From an uncultured Treponema sp. (lineage in GTDB: Bacteria > Spirochaetota > Spirochaetia > Treponematales > Treponemataceae), in contig CASGDA010000008.1 in NCBI GenBank assembly GCA_949300145.1, forward strand, positions 19,017 through 83,016: a stretch of DNA of 64,000 bases. Reading direction: 5' to 3'. The notes beneath the pieces are model-generated. The model saw only the letters and a program-made list of their open reading frames with translations. It had not been told where the DNA came from and made no database searches. The position numbers were made by a program, and so were the translations under genes. The stretch's first letter is position 1, and each line of letters starts with the position of its first letter. Of the stretch, positions 17,783 to 26,104 are shown piece by piece.

Positions 17783-18642
17783 ATTCAAAAAAAACACATA
17801 TCACCGAACTGCCTGTATGCGGATTTGAAGCGGTGAAAGCCTTGTCGGAAAAACATCCGGAAAAAATCAGCCGCCTCTTTTTTGCCAAAGACAAAGCGAA
17901 ATATTTCGGCAATGCCTGCAAAATGCTTGCGGAAAAACGCCGTATTTACCGCGCGGTGGAAGATGAAAAAGAACTGGAAAAACTGAGCGGCAGCGTTCAC
18001 CACCAGGGGGTTGTCGCCATGATAACTTATCCGGAAATACCGCTGCTCGAAATTCCCACATTAAACCGCTGGGCGGAAAACCGTGAAAAAGTGATTTTGT
18101 GCGACAGGGTAGGTAATTCCCAAAACTTCGGGGCAATAATAAGAAGCGCAGCATTTTTCGGACTTACGAACATTGTAATCAGTGATGAAGACGGCCAGTC
18201 AGGAATCACGACAAGCGCATACCGGGTGGCCCAGGGCGGCATGGAGTATGTAAACATCTATAAAGTATCAAGCGCGGCATGGTTATTATCAAGGGCGGAA
18301 GGCAAATTACTCCGTGTAGCCGCACATCATTACGGAAGGGCGTACATTTCCGACCTGAATGAAATCTGCGGCGGAAACGAAGGGATAATAGCCGTCCTCG
18401 GAAACGAAGAGACAGGCATAACACCTGAAGCAAAAAAGCTTTGCGACTATCTGGTAAAGATACCGGGAACAGGTGCCGTCGAAAGCCTGAATGTGGCGCA
18501 GGCCGCCGCTGTATTTATTTATGAGCTTGTGAAGTGCGGAACAGATAAAAAAACATCCGCCGCGGATTCCGGTGAACATGGAACCTCCGGAAGCACCACG
18601 TCTGAATTTGAGGATTCGTTCAAAAAACACAGGCTGTTTTAA
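17779..18642 (+). CDS. SpoU/TrmH-family 2'-O-ribose RNA methyltransferase
   Basis: SAM-dependent methyltransferase of the SPOUT class, about 287 residues. An N-terminal substrate-binding domain (VCGFEAVKALSEKHPEKISRLFF) is followed by the catalytic knot with ILCDRVGNSQNFGAIIRSAAFFG, then VLGNEETGIT and IPGTGAVESLNVAQAAAVF. The three blocks match the TrmH/RlmB motifs 1-3. The ATG at 17779 overlaps the TGA of the EcfAA'T gene (ATGA), so translation is coupled. Upstream in-frame TTG and ATG codons are less convincing. The target nucleotide (23S rRNA or tRNA) cannot be told. The Ser/Thr/Gly-rich C-terminal tail is probably disordered. Confidence 0.88.
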   Translation: MNSKKTHITELPVCGFEAVKALSEKHPEKISRLFFAKDKAKYFGNACKMLAEKRRIYRAVEDEKELEKLSGSVHHQGVVAMITYPEIPLLEIPTLNRWAENREKVILCDRVGNSQNFGAIIRSAAFFGLTNIVISDEDGQSGITTSAYRVAQGGMEYVNIYKVSSAAWLLSRAEGKLLRVAAHHYGRAYISDLNEICGGNEGIIAVLGNEETGITPEAKKLCDYLVKIPGTGAVESLNVAQAAAVFIYELVKCGTDKKTSAADSGEHGTSGSTTSEFEDSFKKHRLF

Positions 18643-18649
18643 AAACACG

Positions 18650-18695
18650 AAGGGCTGTCCCGGAAGCCGCGAGCTTCCTGAAGAGCAGCCCTTTT
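18650..18695. terminator. Bidirectional terminator between the methyltransferase and the outer-membrane protein
   Basis: AAGGGCTG pairs with CAGCCCTT around an inner GGAAGC / GCTTCC stem. T residues follow on the plus side (TTTT) and a T run follows on the minus side. It serves the convergent genes on both sides. Confidence 0.75.
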
Positions 18696-18746
18696 ACGGA
18701 AAACACCGTAACTTTAATCCGTTTATTTTATTTCAAACTTATTTTG

Positions 18747-19838
18747 TTATTTTGACGCAATCTTGTATTCCCAGGCAAGAGGAATTGAGAAAGAAGTCAT
18801 ATCGTCTTTTTCAAAATTCATCCTGAGACCGGCTTTAAGATTTCCGAAATCGGTGATTTTATAAGTGGCGTAGGGATAAATCACCATACCGAACTCATCA
18901 TCATTTCCAACCATCATCTTGAAGATACCGTCCAGATTGAGGGCGAAGGCTTCCGTCACGTTGTAAGCCACCCTGCCCCTGAACTGCATCGGAATCGCAT
19001 CTTCGGCATGGTCGAAGGTTTCTCCGTCTTTCATGTATTCGCTTGTCAAGCCAGTCATAAAGTCGGCATAAAGGCCAAGATTAAGGTCTGTCAATTCATA
19101 AGCGGCGGAAACACTGACAGCCAATTTAGCGGAATCTGTTATAAAATCCGTATCAACGGCGTTATACAGGAAACCAGCGTTAAGAATCAGGTTTTCAATT
19201 GAAGTCAGTCCGGCGAAAACCGCGGCAGAGAAATTATCGTTGGATATATTCTTGAATACGGCACCGACAGTGGCAATCTCTCCAATCGCATAGTCAACAC
19301 CGGCGTTAAGTTTTACCTCCTCGCTTTTTGTGAAAGCTGTTCCGCCGATGTTACCGACAACACGAAGCGCGCCAATGTCGGCTATAGCGGCAAAACCGTT
19401 TTCCGCCATACGTCCGTCTTTCGGATTATCATCGGCGGCGGCGAGGTAAGAACCAGCGACGGCATATTTTGTGAAAAAATCATTTCCCGCGGCAATTCCG
19501 AAAACGCTCACGGGGCGGAAACGCATAAAACCGCGGAACCTGATTTCATTTGTGTTACCATTGGTATCCTTTCCGCTCTGCTGCCCGGTCTGAAACTGCA
19601 GCCTCATACGGCCGTCAAGCTTATCGGAATTGAAATCAAACTGAAGCCTGTCGCTTACCAACACATCCCCTGCGTCAAACTTATCATCGGCGCCTTTTTC
19701 AAATGTAAGGAAATCATTGTCAGCTATGTCATCCCCGTCACCTCCGAATGTATTCGTGAGTGTAAAGGACTGGGCATCGACAGTAACAGTTGTCAGAATC
19801 AAAAAAATCCCGAACAATGCAAAAAGTGTGGTTTTCAT
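18747..19838 (-). CDS. Putative outer-membrane beta-barrel protein
   Basis: Exported protein of 363 residues with a clear signal peptide (ALFGIFLILTTVTVDAQS; cleavage after VDA). The mature chain shows alternating hydrophobic/polar strands with many aromatic ends, for example LQFDFNSDKLDGRMRLQFQTG, FGNLKAGLRMNFE and a C-terminal ...IPLAWEYKIASK, as in treponemal porin-like barrels. No enzymatic motif is seen. An AAAGGAG Shine-Dalgarno precedes ATG 19838. It stands alone between two terminators, so it is probably monocistronic. It may be a sugar- or solute-permeable channel, but this rests only on the predicted fold. Confidence 0.65.
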   Translation of the reverse strand: MKTTLFALFGIFLILTTVTVDAQSFTLTNTFGGDGDDIADNDFLTFEKGADDKFDAGDVLVSDRLQFDFNSDKLDGRMRLQFQTGQQSGKDTNGNTNEIRFRGFMRFRPVSVFGIAAGNDFFTKYAVAGSYLAAADDNPKDGRMAENGFAAIADIGALRVVGNIGGTAFTKSEEVKLNAGVDYAIGEIATVGAVFKNISNDNFSAAVFAGLTSIENLILNAGFLYNAVDTDFITDSAKLAVSVSAAYELTDLNLGLYADFMTGLTSEYMKDGETFDHAEDAIPMQFRGRVAYNVTEAFALNLDGIFKMMVGNDDEFGMVIYPYATYKITDFGNLKAGLRMNFEKDDMTSFSIPLAWEYKIASK

Positions 19839-19953
19839 TTTAACTCCTTTTCAAACGGTGTACCCGCATATTGATGCCAGGAATATAAAATGAAAATGTA
19901 AAAGAACTTTTTTTATTTTGTTAAAACAGAATAAATTTGTGTTAATAAACAAA

Positions 19954-20004
19954 TAAAAGCGGGCGTGCCCTATGCCTTACCCAAGACATAAAACACGCCC
20001 TTTT
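19954..20004 (-). terminator. Terminator of the polyol/sugar ABC transporter operon
   Basis: GGGCGTG and CACGCCC are separated by about 26 nt that can form further pairs. On the minus strand the stem is followed by GCTTTTATTTG. It lies just after the dehydrogenase stop. Confidence 0.6.
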
Positions 20005-20020
20005 CGAGGAAGAAAAAAAA

Positions 20021-21058
20021 CTACATTTTGATTACAGCTTTTACGACATTTTCTTTATCATTTATAGCAGCATCAAAAGCCTTCTGGATGTCATCGAAGG
20101 AAAATTCGTGGGAAACAACGTCATCAACATTCACGATACCTTCCGCGATTGCAGAAATGGCGCGGGGATACAGATTGCGGTAACGGAAAACCGATTCGAT
20201 TTTCGCTTCTTTCGCCATTATTTTCCCGAAATTGAAGGTCAATTCTGGATTTGCGGAAAGACCTACGAGAACAATTGTTCCGCCGGCTTTGACAAGATGC
20301 GCTGTCTGCGCTATGGTCGCCGGGGAGCCGGCGGTTTCAAAAACCTTTTCGACCCCCAGATTTCCCGTCAAAGTTCCGATTTCCTTGATGATGTCACATT
20401 CTTTGCCATTCAAAACCCTTGTGGCACCTAATTTTTCAGCATATTTGAGCCTCTTGGGGACAATATCAACCACGGTTATATCAGAAGCGCCGTTAGCTTT
20501 ACAGGCTAAAAGGGTCATGAGGCCTATACAGCCTGCGCCCAGTATTACAACCTGGTCTCCCATCCTGACTTGTCCCTGAAAAGCTGCATGAAGCCCGACA
20601 GAGAACGGTTCCACAAGAGCACCCTGTTTTGTGGTCATGCCCCCGGGCAGTTTGAAACACATCTCTTCCGGAAAAGCGATGTAGTTCTCATAACAGCCCT
20701 GAATAGGAGGAGTTGCGAGAAAACGCACGTCAGGACAAAGATTGTATTTTCCCCCTTTGCACCATTCACATTTACCGCAGGGAATTCCGGGCTCAAGGGC
20801 AACCTTGTCGCCTTTCGCCAGAGTTTTCACCCCAGGACCGACATCTTCCACGACTCCACCGGCTTCGTGGCCGAGCATAAAATCTCCGTCAACCACGAAT
20901 TCACCGCAGCGGCCGTCGTGAAAATAATGCACATCGGAACCGCAGATTCCCACATACTCAAGTTTTACCAGGACCTCGCCGGGCTTCAATTCCGGAACCG
21001 GGATTTCCCTGAATTCCATCCGATTCAATCCGGTCATAAATGCAGCTTTGTTTTTCAT
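20021..21058 (-). CDS. Zinc-dependent polyol dehydrogenase (sorbitol/xylitol dehydrogenase type MDR)
   Basis: NAD(P)-dependent medium-chain dehydrogenase of about 345 residues. The catalytic zinc site is visible in GICGSDVHYFHDG and LGHEAGG. The structural zinc site has four cysteines in CGKCEWCKGGKYNLC, and the Rossmann loop reads VILGAGCIGLM. The overall pattern fits sorbitol/xylitol/threonine-like dehydrogenases that interconvert polyol and ketose. I start it at ATG 21058 (MKNKAAFMTG); the codon two positions upstream is TTG. It is the last gene of the operon with the ABC importer, which suggests that the importer carries the polyol or sugar oxidised here. Confidence 0.87.
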   Translation of the reverse strand: MKNKAAFMTGLNRMEFREIPVPELKPGEVLVKLEYVGICGSDVHYFHDGRCGEFVVDGDFMLGHEAGGVVEDVGPGVKTLAKGDKVALEPGIPCGKCEWCKGGKYNLCPDVRFLATPPIQGCYENYIAFPEEMCFKLPGGMTTKQGALVEPFSVGLHAAFQGQVRMGDQVVILGAGCIGLMTLLACKANGASDITVVDIVPKRLKYAEKLGATRVLNGKECDIIKEIGTLTGNLGVEKVFETAGSPATIAQTAHLVKAGGTIVLVGLSANPELTFNFGKIMAKEAKIESVFRYRNLYPRAISAIAEGIVNVDDVVSHEFSFDDIQKAFDAAINDKENVVKAVIKM

Positions 21059-21082
21059 TTTCAAGACGCCTTCTATATCAGA

Positions 21083-22042
21083 TTAATTTGTTATAAGACC
21101 CCGAGAACGATACATTTCAACATATTCGTCCGCATTCTCTTTCGTAATAAGAACTTCTTCAATGTCAGTATCAATCTGTGTGGCTTCACCTGTAAGAAGT
21201 TTGTGGACAGTATCCATGTTAAGCTCGGCAAGATCGATGGCAGACTGAAGACAGGTTGAAGTCATCCTGCCTTCCTGAATCAAAAGACAGGCTTCCGCAG
21301 TTCCGTCAACGCCGTAAGCGAGGATGTCCGCATACGCAGGATTATCTTTGACAACTTCGAGGGCACCGGCCGCCATGTTGTCATTTGTTGATATAATCGC
21401 ATCAATATCACCGTAAGCGATTGTCCAGTCTTCCATAAGCTGCATGGCTTCATCTTTATTCCAGTTGGCGAAATCTTCCGCAAGGATTGTCACATCGGGT
21501 CTCTTGTCGAAGAAGCATTCCTGCCAGGCGACGCGTCTTTCATCCGCATGGAAATTACCGGAAGGACCGTTTATAACAACAACCCGGCCGTTCTGGGGAA
21601 CCTGTGTAAGGGCAAGTTCCGCATTTACCTGAGCCTGAACATACGGATTGGCGTCAACGGAGGAAGCGCCTTCAATACCGTCTATGCGAGAGTTTGTCGT
21701 GATAGCGATAATTCCTGCATCGACAATCTGCTCAACATAAGGCCGCTGGGCTTCACCGTTATTAGGCTGAACGATGATTGCATCGAATCCATTTGCGATG
21801 GCATTCTCAATGGCCGCATTTTCCTTTGCATCATCAGCCTGTCCATCGAAAACTTCAAGCTGTATGTCCGGATACTTTTCCGCCGCGGCAATCATTTCGT
21901 TGGCAAGCCATGCCGCGAAAGAGTCAGACTGGGCCCTCGCGATATAAGCCACGCGGTAAGTCCCGTCATCTTTTTTACCCGCACTCCAAACAGACGCGCA
22001 CAACAACAACGCGCATCCAACAGCTGCAATTTTTTTGAACAT
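21083..22042 (-). CDS. Sugar ABC transporter substrate-binding protein (RbsB/periplasmic-binding family 4)
   Basis: Exported type I periplasmic binding protein, about 319 residues. A signal peptide (FKKIAAVGCALLLCASVWSAG) precedes a Peripla_BP_4 fold opening with YRVAYIARAQSDSFAAWLANEM. Sugar-family blocks follow: GFDAIIVQPNNGEAQRPYVEQ and DIDAIISTNDNMAAGALEVV. I chose ATG 22042 because AAGGGGG lies 5 nt upstream; the upstream in-frame methionine has no ribosome site. It is third in the operon after the ATPase and permease, and the dehydrogenase follows 18 nt on. The ligand is probably a pentose, inositol-like sugar or polyol. Confidence 0.9.
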   Translation of the reverse strand: MFKKIAAVGCALLLCASVWSAGKKDDGTYRVAYIARAQSDSFAAWLANEMIAAAEKYPDIQLEVFDGQADDAKENAAIENAIANGFDAIIVQPNNGEAQRPYVEQIVDAGIIAITTNSRIDGIEGASSVDANPYVQAQVNAELALTQVPQNGRVVVINGPSGNFHADERRVAWQECFFDKRPDVTILAEDFANWNKDEAMQLMEDWTIAYGDIDAIISTNDNMAAGALEVVKDNPAYADILAYGVDGTAEACLLIQEGRMTSTCLQSAIDLAELNMDTVHKLLTGEATQIDTDIEEVLITKENADEYVEMYRSRGLITN

Positions 22043-22135
22043 ACAAACCCCCTTGTTTATGTTCCGTAATAAATCAACCAGCAAACGCTGATTATCACAA
22101 AGTCAAATGCAGTTCCCGCCGATTCGCTGGATTCG

Positions 22136-23107
22136 TTACAAGATAACTTTTGCACTTTTCTTGTTTTTGAATCTGATATCGTAAAGAACCGCTCCTATTA
22201 TAATCGCCCCTTTAACAACCTGCTGGACATAGGAATCCACACCCTGAAGATTCATGATGTTATTGAGACAACCTATTATGAAAGATCCGGCAAAAGTTCC
22301 GGATACAGTACCTATTCCGCCGGAAAAACTGGTTCCGCCTACAATAGCCGCGGTCAATCCTTCCATCTCATAACCTACAGCTCCGTTAGGCAGACCGGCG
22401 TTTACCCTGGACATAAAAATCACGCCTGAAATTCCGACAAGGATTCCGTTTATCAGGAACGCAATGTATTTGGAACGCTCAACACGTATACCGGCGGCGA
22501 CAGCGGCCTCTTCATTTCCTCCTATCGCATAAAGGGAACGGCCCAGACGTGTCTGATTCATTATGTACCAGATTATTATTGATATTCCCGCCAAAAACAA
22601 AACCGGTATTGGAATGAATCCGATGCGTCCCTGTCCGAAAACATTGTAGTCGCCTATCTGGAGAATATTCTGCCCTTTTGTATACAAAAGAGCCAAACCC
22701 CTCGCCGCCATTGTCATGGCCAAAGTAACGATAAAAGCCGGCATCCTGAATTTCGCCACAAACAGAGCGTTAACCATGTTGCATGCAACAGAAACAAGAA
22801 TGGCGACACCTACCGCAAGGACAAGATCCCCGGTTGCTTTATAAACGCTTACCGACAAAACACCGGAAAGAGCCAGAACAGCGCCGCAGGAAAGATCCAG
22901 CATTCCGCCTATAATCAGAAGCATCTCCCCGTAAGCCAGTATTGTGGCTACAGTCAGCTGGACAGCAACATTCGTAATATTCCTTGCCCGCAAAAAATTC
23001 GGATTCAACAAAGCGGAAATAATAATCATAATCAAAAGCACGACAAATATCGAATGCTTTTGCATTATTTTTCTCACGCCACTTGTTTTCAACAGAGTCT
23101 TTCCCAT
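22136..23107 (-). CDS. Sugar ABC transporter permease (RbsC family)
   Basis: Inner-membrane permease of about 323 residues with eight to ten hydrophobic helices. Family blocks are ATILAYGEMLLIIGGMLDLSCGAVLALSG, RLGRSLYAIGGNEEAAVAAGI and YEMEGLTAAIVGGTSFSGGIGTVSGT. The EAA-like coupling region lies in the middle of the chain. ATG 23107 is supported by GGGGAG 8 nt upstream, and it starts 2 nt after the ATPase stop. The protein forms the channel of the importer with two copies of the ATPase. Confidence 0.92.
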   Translation of the reverse strand: MGKTLLKTSGVRKIMQKHSIFVVLLIMIIISALLNPNFLRARNITNVAVQLTVATILAYGEMLLIIGGMLDLSCGAVLALSGVLSVSVYKATGDLVLAVGVAILVSVACNMVNALFVAKFRMPAFIVTLAMTMAARGLALLYTKGQNILQIGDYNVFGQGRIGFIPIPVLFLAGISIIIWYIMNQTRLGRSLYAIGGNEEAAVAAGIRVERSKYIAFLINGILVGISGVIFMSRVNAGLPNGAVGYEMEGLTAAIVGGTSFSGGIGTVSGTFAGSFIIGCLNNIMNLQGVDSYVQQVVKGAIIIGAVLYDIRFKNKKSAKVIL

Positions 23108-23109
23108 CT

Positions 23110-24612
23110 TTAACGCTCCCCATTTATTTTCATTGCATATTGAAGTATTGCCTGCTGCGAAAAATCTTCCCTGGAAAGTTCTCCGCTTAAACGCCCTTTG
23201 CACATAACATAAATCCTGTCACACATTCCTATGAGCTCAGGCAATTCAGATGAAACCATGATTATTCCCCGTCCGGCTTTAGCGGCATCCATCATTAATT
23301 TATAGATTTCGAACTTTGCCCCCACATCAATACCGCGTGTAGGTTCATCCAGAATCAGCACATCAGGATCCCGCATCATCCATCTTGAAAGAAGAACCTT
23401 CTGCTGGTTCCCGCCGGACAGAGACTGTATAGGTGTCTCAACAGAGGGAGACTTTACATTCATCTTTGAAAAGAAATCTTTCACCATGTTCTTTTCGTTA
23501 TTGGAATGAAAATATCCGCGGAAGAAAAATTTTTTAAGAGAAGCAAGCGAAGCATTTTCTTTTATACTGCGCATGGGAATAATCCCGTAACGCCGCCTGT
23601 CTTCCGACAACATCGCCATCCCCGCGGAAATACTGTCAGGCACACAACGGATTGACAAATCTTTGCCGTCCTTTCTTATGACACCGCTGTCCAGATTTTC
23701 CAGACCGAACAGACTGCTCATAACTTCCGTCCGCCCTGAACCGACAAGACCGGCGAAACCCACGATTTCACCACGGCGGACATAAAAGCTTATATTCTCG
23801 AAGAGTTTTCCGCTGCAAAGATTCTCAACTTCAAGAATTTTCTCACCATACGGAATATCCTCTTTCGGATAAATATTGTCGAGCTTGCGTCCAACCATCC
23901 AGGCAATCACTTCATCAATATTTGTATCAGAGGCACGGACGGAAGTAACAACTTCGCCGTCCCTCAACACCGTTATATCATCAGCAATCCTGAAAACCTC
24001 ATCCATTTTGTGGGAAATATAAATTATGGTGACGCCCTGTTCCTTCAACAAAGCGATTTTCTTAAACAGCACTTCCACTTCGCTTTGGGTTATAGCCGAT
24101 GTGGGCTCATCCATAACTATAATTTTCGCGTCATTTGAAACAGCCTTGGTTATTTCCAGCATCTGGATGTCACTTACCGTCAAGGTTTTAAGTTTGTCGG
24201 TAGGCTTATAAGGCAGATTCTCGTTTCTTAAAACTTCAACAGTTTTCTCCCGGACTTCCTTCCATTTGATTTTTCCGTATTTATTCACCGGCAGGTGACC
24301 AAGAAAAAGATTTTCCTCGACGGACATTTCCGGAACATAGTTTAATTCCTGGGCTATCATCGCAATCCCCAGATTTCTGGCTTCAAGCGGAGATTTGATT
24401 TTCACACTTTTTCCGTCTATGAAAATTTCACCGGCATCGGGTTTATAAATACCGTCTATGATTTTCATCAAAGTACTTTTACCCGCTCCGTTTTCCCCAC
24501 AAAGGGCATGAACAGTTCCGGTGCGGACTGAAAAATTAATATTCCCCAAAGCCCTTACGCCAGGGAATGTTTTTTCAATTCCTGTCACACGGAGTTTGAT
24601 TTCTTCCGGCAT
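23110..24612 (-). CDS. Sugar ABC transporter ATP-binding protein, two-domain (RbsA/MglA family)
   Basis: Cytoplasmic double ATPase, about 500 residues. The first cassette has GENGAGKST, a signature region LTVSDIQMLEITKAVS and IIVMDEPTSAIT. The second has GLVGSGRTEVMSSLFG, LSGGNQQKVLLSRW and VLILDEPTRGIDVG. The second Walker A is the altered form (GSGRTE) usual for this family. ATG 24612 (MPEEIKLRVTGIEKTFPGV) has GGAGG 5 nt upstream. It is the first gene of the importer operon, with a strong promoter and a possible ROK operator just ahead. Confidence 0.93.
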   Translation of the reverse strand: MPEEIKLRVTGIEKTFPGVRALGNINFSVRTGTVHALCGENGAGKSTLMKIIDGIYKPDAGEIFIDGKSVKIKSPLEARNLGIAMIAQELNYVPEMSVEENLFLGHLPVNKYGKIKWKEVREKTVEVLRNENLPYKPTDKLKTLTVSDIQMLEITKAVSNDAKIIVMDEPTSAITQSEVEVLFKKIALLKEQGVTIIYISHKMDEVFRIADDITVLRDGEVVTSVRASDTNIDEVIAWMVGRKLDNIYPKEDIPYGEKILEVENLCSGKLFENISFYVRRGEIVGFAGLVGSGRTEVMSSLFGLENLDSGVIRKDGKDLSIRCVPDSISAGMAMLSEDRRRYGIIPMRSIKENASLASLKKFFFRGYFHSNNEKNMVKDFFSKMNVKSPSVETPIQSLSGGNQQKVLLSRWMMRDPDVLILDEPTRGIDVGAKFEIYKLMMDAAKAGRGIIMVSSELPELIGMCDRIYVMCKGRLSGELSREDFSQQAILQYAMKINGER

Positions 24613-24641
24613 ACATCCTCCCGGGAATCTGACAGCAATAA

Positions 24642-24677
24642 TTATGTACAAAAGTTTTACCTAACTATTATACATAA
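24642..24677. promoter_or_regulatory. Candidate operator in the importer leader (inverted repeat TTATGTA / TACATAA)
   Basis: A perfect 7-bp inverted repeat has arms 22 bp apart, immediately downstream of the -10 of the ABC operon. Its position over the initial transcribed region suits repression, probably by the adjacent ROK protein. No footprint or comparison is available. Confidence 0.4.
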
Positions 24678-24680
24678 GTT

Positions 24681-24708
24681 ATTATAAATTGTATTTCCCA
24701 GAAGTCAA
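24681..24708 (-). promoter_or_regulatory. Promoter of the sugar/polyol ABC operon
   Basis: TTGACT, a 16-bp spacer and TATAAT on the minus strand, followed by a leader of about 60 nt and a GGAGG Shine-Dalgarno. It lies downstream of the ROK gene stop. Confidence 0.7.
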
Positions 24709-24825
24709 GGAAAATATTTGTTTTTTTGTATTTTTTTTTACACTACCGGACGGAAACGCCAAATTCATTGTAATTCGTTGTCATATAAAGAAAAAGACTG
24801 GTAAAAGAAAATAAAAAGCAGGCGG

Positions 24826-25944
24826 TCAGCGGATGTTTTTCAAAAAACCGTCCACATAATGCAGGGCGGCGCCCACAGCGGAAGCCTCCATTTTGAAGTT
24901 GCAGCACCTGACATAATTCCCGTTATTTTCAAAAGGGTTCCTGTCATTCACGGCTTCCATCAAATCATCAATATATTCACCCATATAAGAACCCACATAG
25001 CCGCCAAGCACAATATCGCAGTCAAAGCACATACGCAGGTTGTAGACAAGAAGGGCGAGATTCTTCATATACTTTCTGAATTCCGTTACACATACCCTGT
25101 CTTTGTTTCTAAGTCTTCTGAAAAATTCCTCCAAATCCCCGTCCGTTATGTCAGAAAGGATCTTTGCGTTGCAATAAGCATCCGCACAGCCACGTTTGCC
25201 GCAGTAACACATGGAACCGCCTTCACGCAGCGTCATATGACCGAATTCCCCGCTCCTCTGGTTATCCCCTTTGGACAGATGATCCGTGTATATTATCGCA
25301 CCGCCGACACTGTTACTCAGCGAAACATAAACTATCTTCTGGACAGGTCCCCTGAAGCGTATTTCCGCCACTCCGCCGGCGTTCGCGTCATTAAAAAACA
25401 AAAAGGGGAAAGGAATAACCCTGGACAATTTCTCATACAAATTCACGGGTGCCGGCAGAACCTTGAGATAAGAAAAACCCCGGCCGTCCGCGGATATTAT
25501 GGCGGGCAGGGAAATCCCCACTCCAAGAATTTTACCTCTGTCGATATTCCTTTCCGACAGGAATTTATCCAGAATTTCCCCAAGGCCATTGTAATAGGAC
25601 GGGGTATCCTTAAACTCATGGCGCAACCGGATACTTTTCAAAACATTACATTTTAAATCTATAATTACAAGACCCACATGGTTTCTTGTTATATCAAGGC
25701 CTACAGCAAGTTTCACATCTTCACAAACCCTTATAACCCGGGCTTTCCTGCCTCCGGTAGAATCAAAGACTCCGTCTTCTTTTATAAGGTTCTGCTGTTT
25801 AAGTTCCGATAAATTCTGGGCAACTGTCTGAAGTGATAGTTTTAGTTTGATTGATATATCTAACTTTGAAATTCCGTCAGATTCATAAATAAGATTATAT
25901 ATATTGCGTTTGTTGAATTCCCTTAAATTAAGCTTTGTTGCCAT
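24826..25944 (-). CDS. ROK-family transcriptional regulator (XylR/NagC type)
   Basis: Regulator of 372 residues. An N-terminal winged helix (NIYNLIYESDGISKLDISIKLKLSLQTVAQNLSEL) is followed by a ROK sugar-binding domain (VGLDITRNHVGLVIIDL). The ROK zinc motif is present as CYCGKRGCADAYC. ROK proteins of this type usually repress sugar uptake genes and release DNA on binding the sugar. It is directly upstream of the ABC importer and reads in the same direction, so it is the obvious controller of that operon. A GGAG Shine-Dalgarno precedes ATG 25944. Confidence 0.9.
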   Translation of the reverse strand: MATKLNLREFNKRNIYNLIYESDGISKLDISIKLKLSLQTVAQNLSELKQQNLIKEDGVFDSTGGRKARVIRVCEDVKLAVGLDITRNHVGLVIIDLKCNVLKSIRLRHEFKDTPSYYNGLGEILDKFLSERNIDRGKILGVGISLPAIISADGRGFSYLKVLPAPVNLYEKLSRVIPFPFLFFNDANAGGVAEIRFRGPVQKIVYVSLSNSVGGAIIYTDHLSKGDNQRSGEFGHMTLREGGSMCYCGKRGCADAYCNAKILSDITDGDLEEFFRRLRNKDRVCVTEFRKYMKNLALLVYNLRMCFDCDIVLGGYVGSYMGEYIDDLMEAVNDRNPFENNGNYVRCCNFKMEASAVGAALHYVDGFLKNIR

Positions 25945-26043
25945 CTTTTAACTCCGGATTAAATTTTCCCACATCCGCTTATCCGGTTATTTTATAACAT
26001 TGCCCTGTAAAAAAAACAAGCAGAAACGCAACAGGCAAACGCA

Positions 26044-26073
26044 TTGCAATCAAGCTTCCTAATATGGTAGAAT
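26044..26073 (+). promoter_or_regulatory. Promoter ahead of the exported protein / symporter / IorA-like operon
   Basis: TTGCAA, 18 bp, TAGAAT, followed by a leader of about 25 nt with a GGAG Shine-Dalgarno and ATG 26105. Confidence 0.5.
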
Positions 26074-26104
26074 ATGGAAAATATCCACATTTTCTGGAGT
26101 TGAA

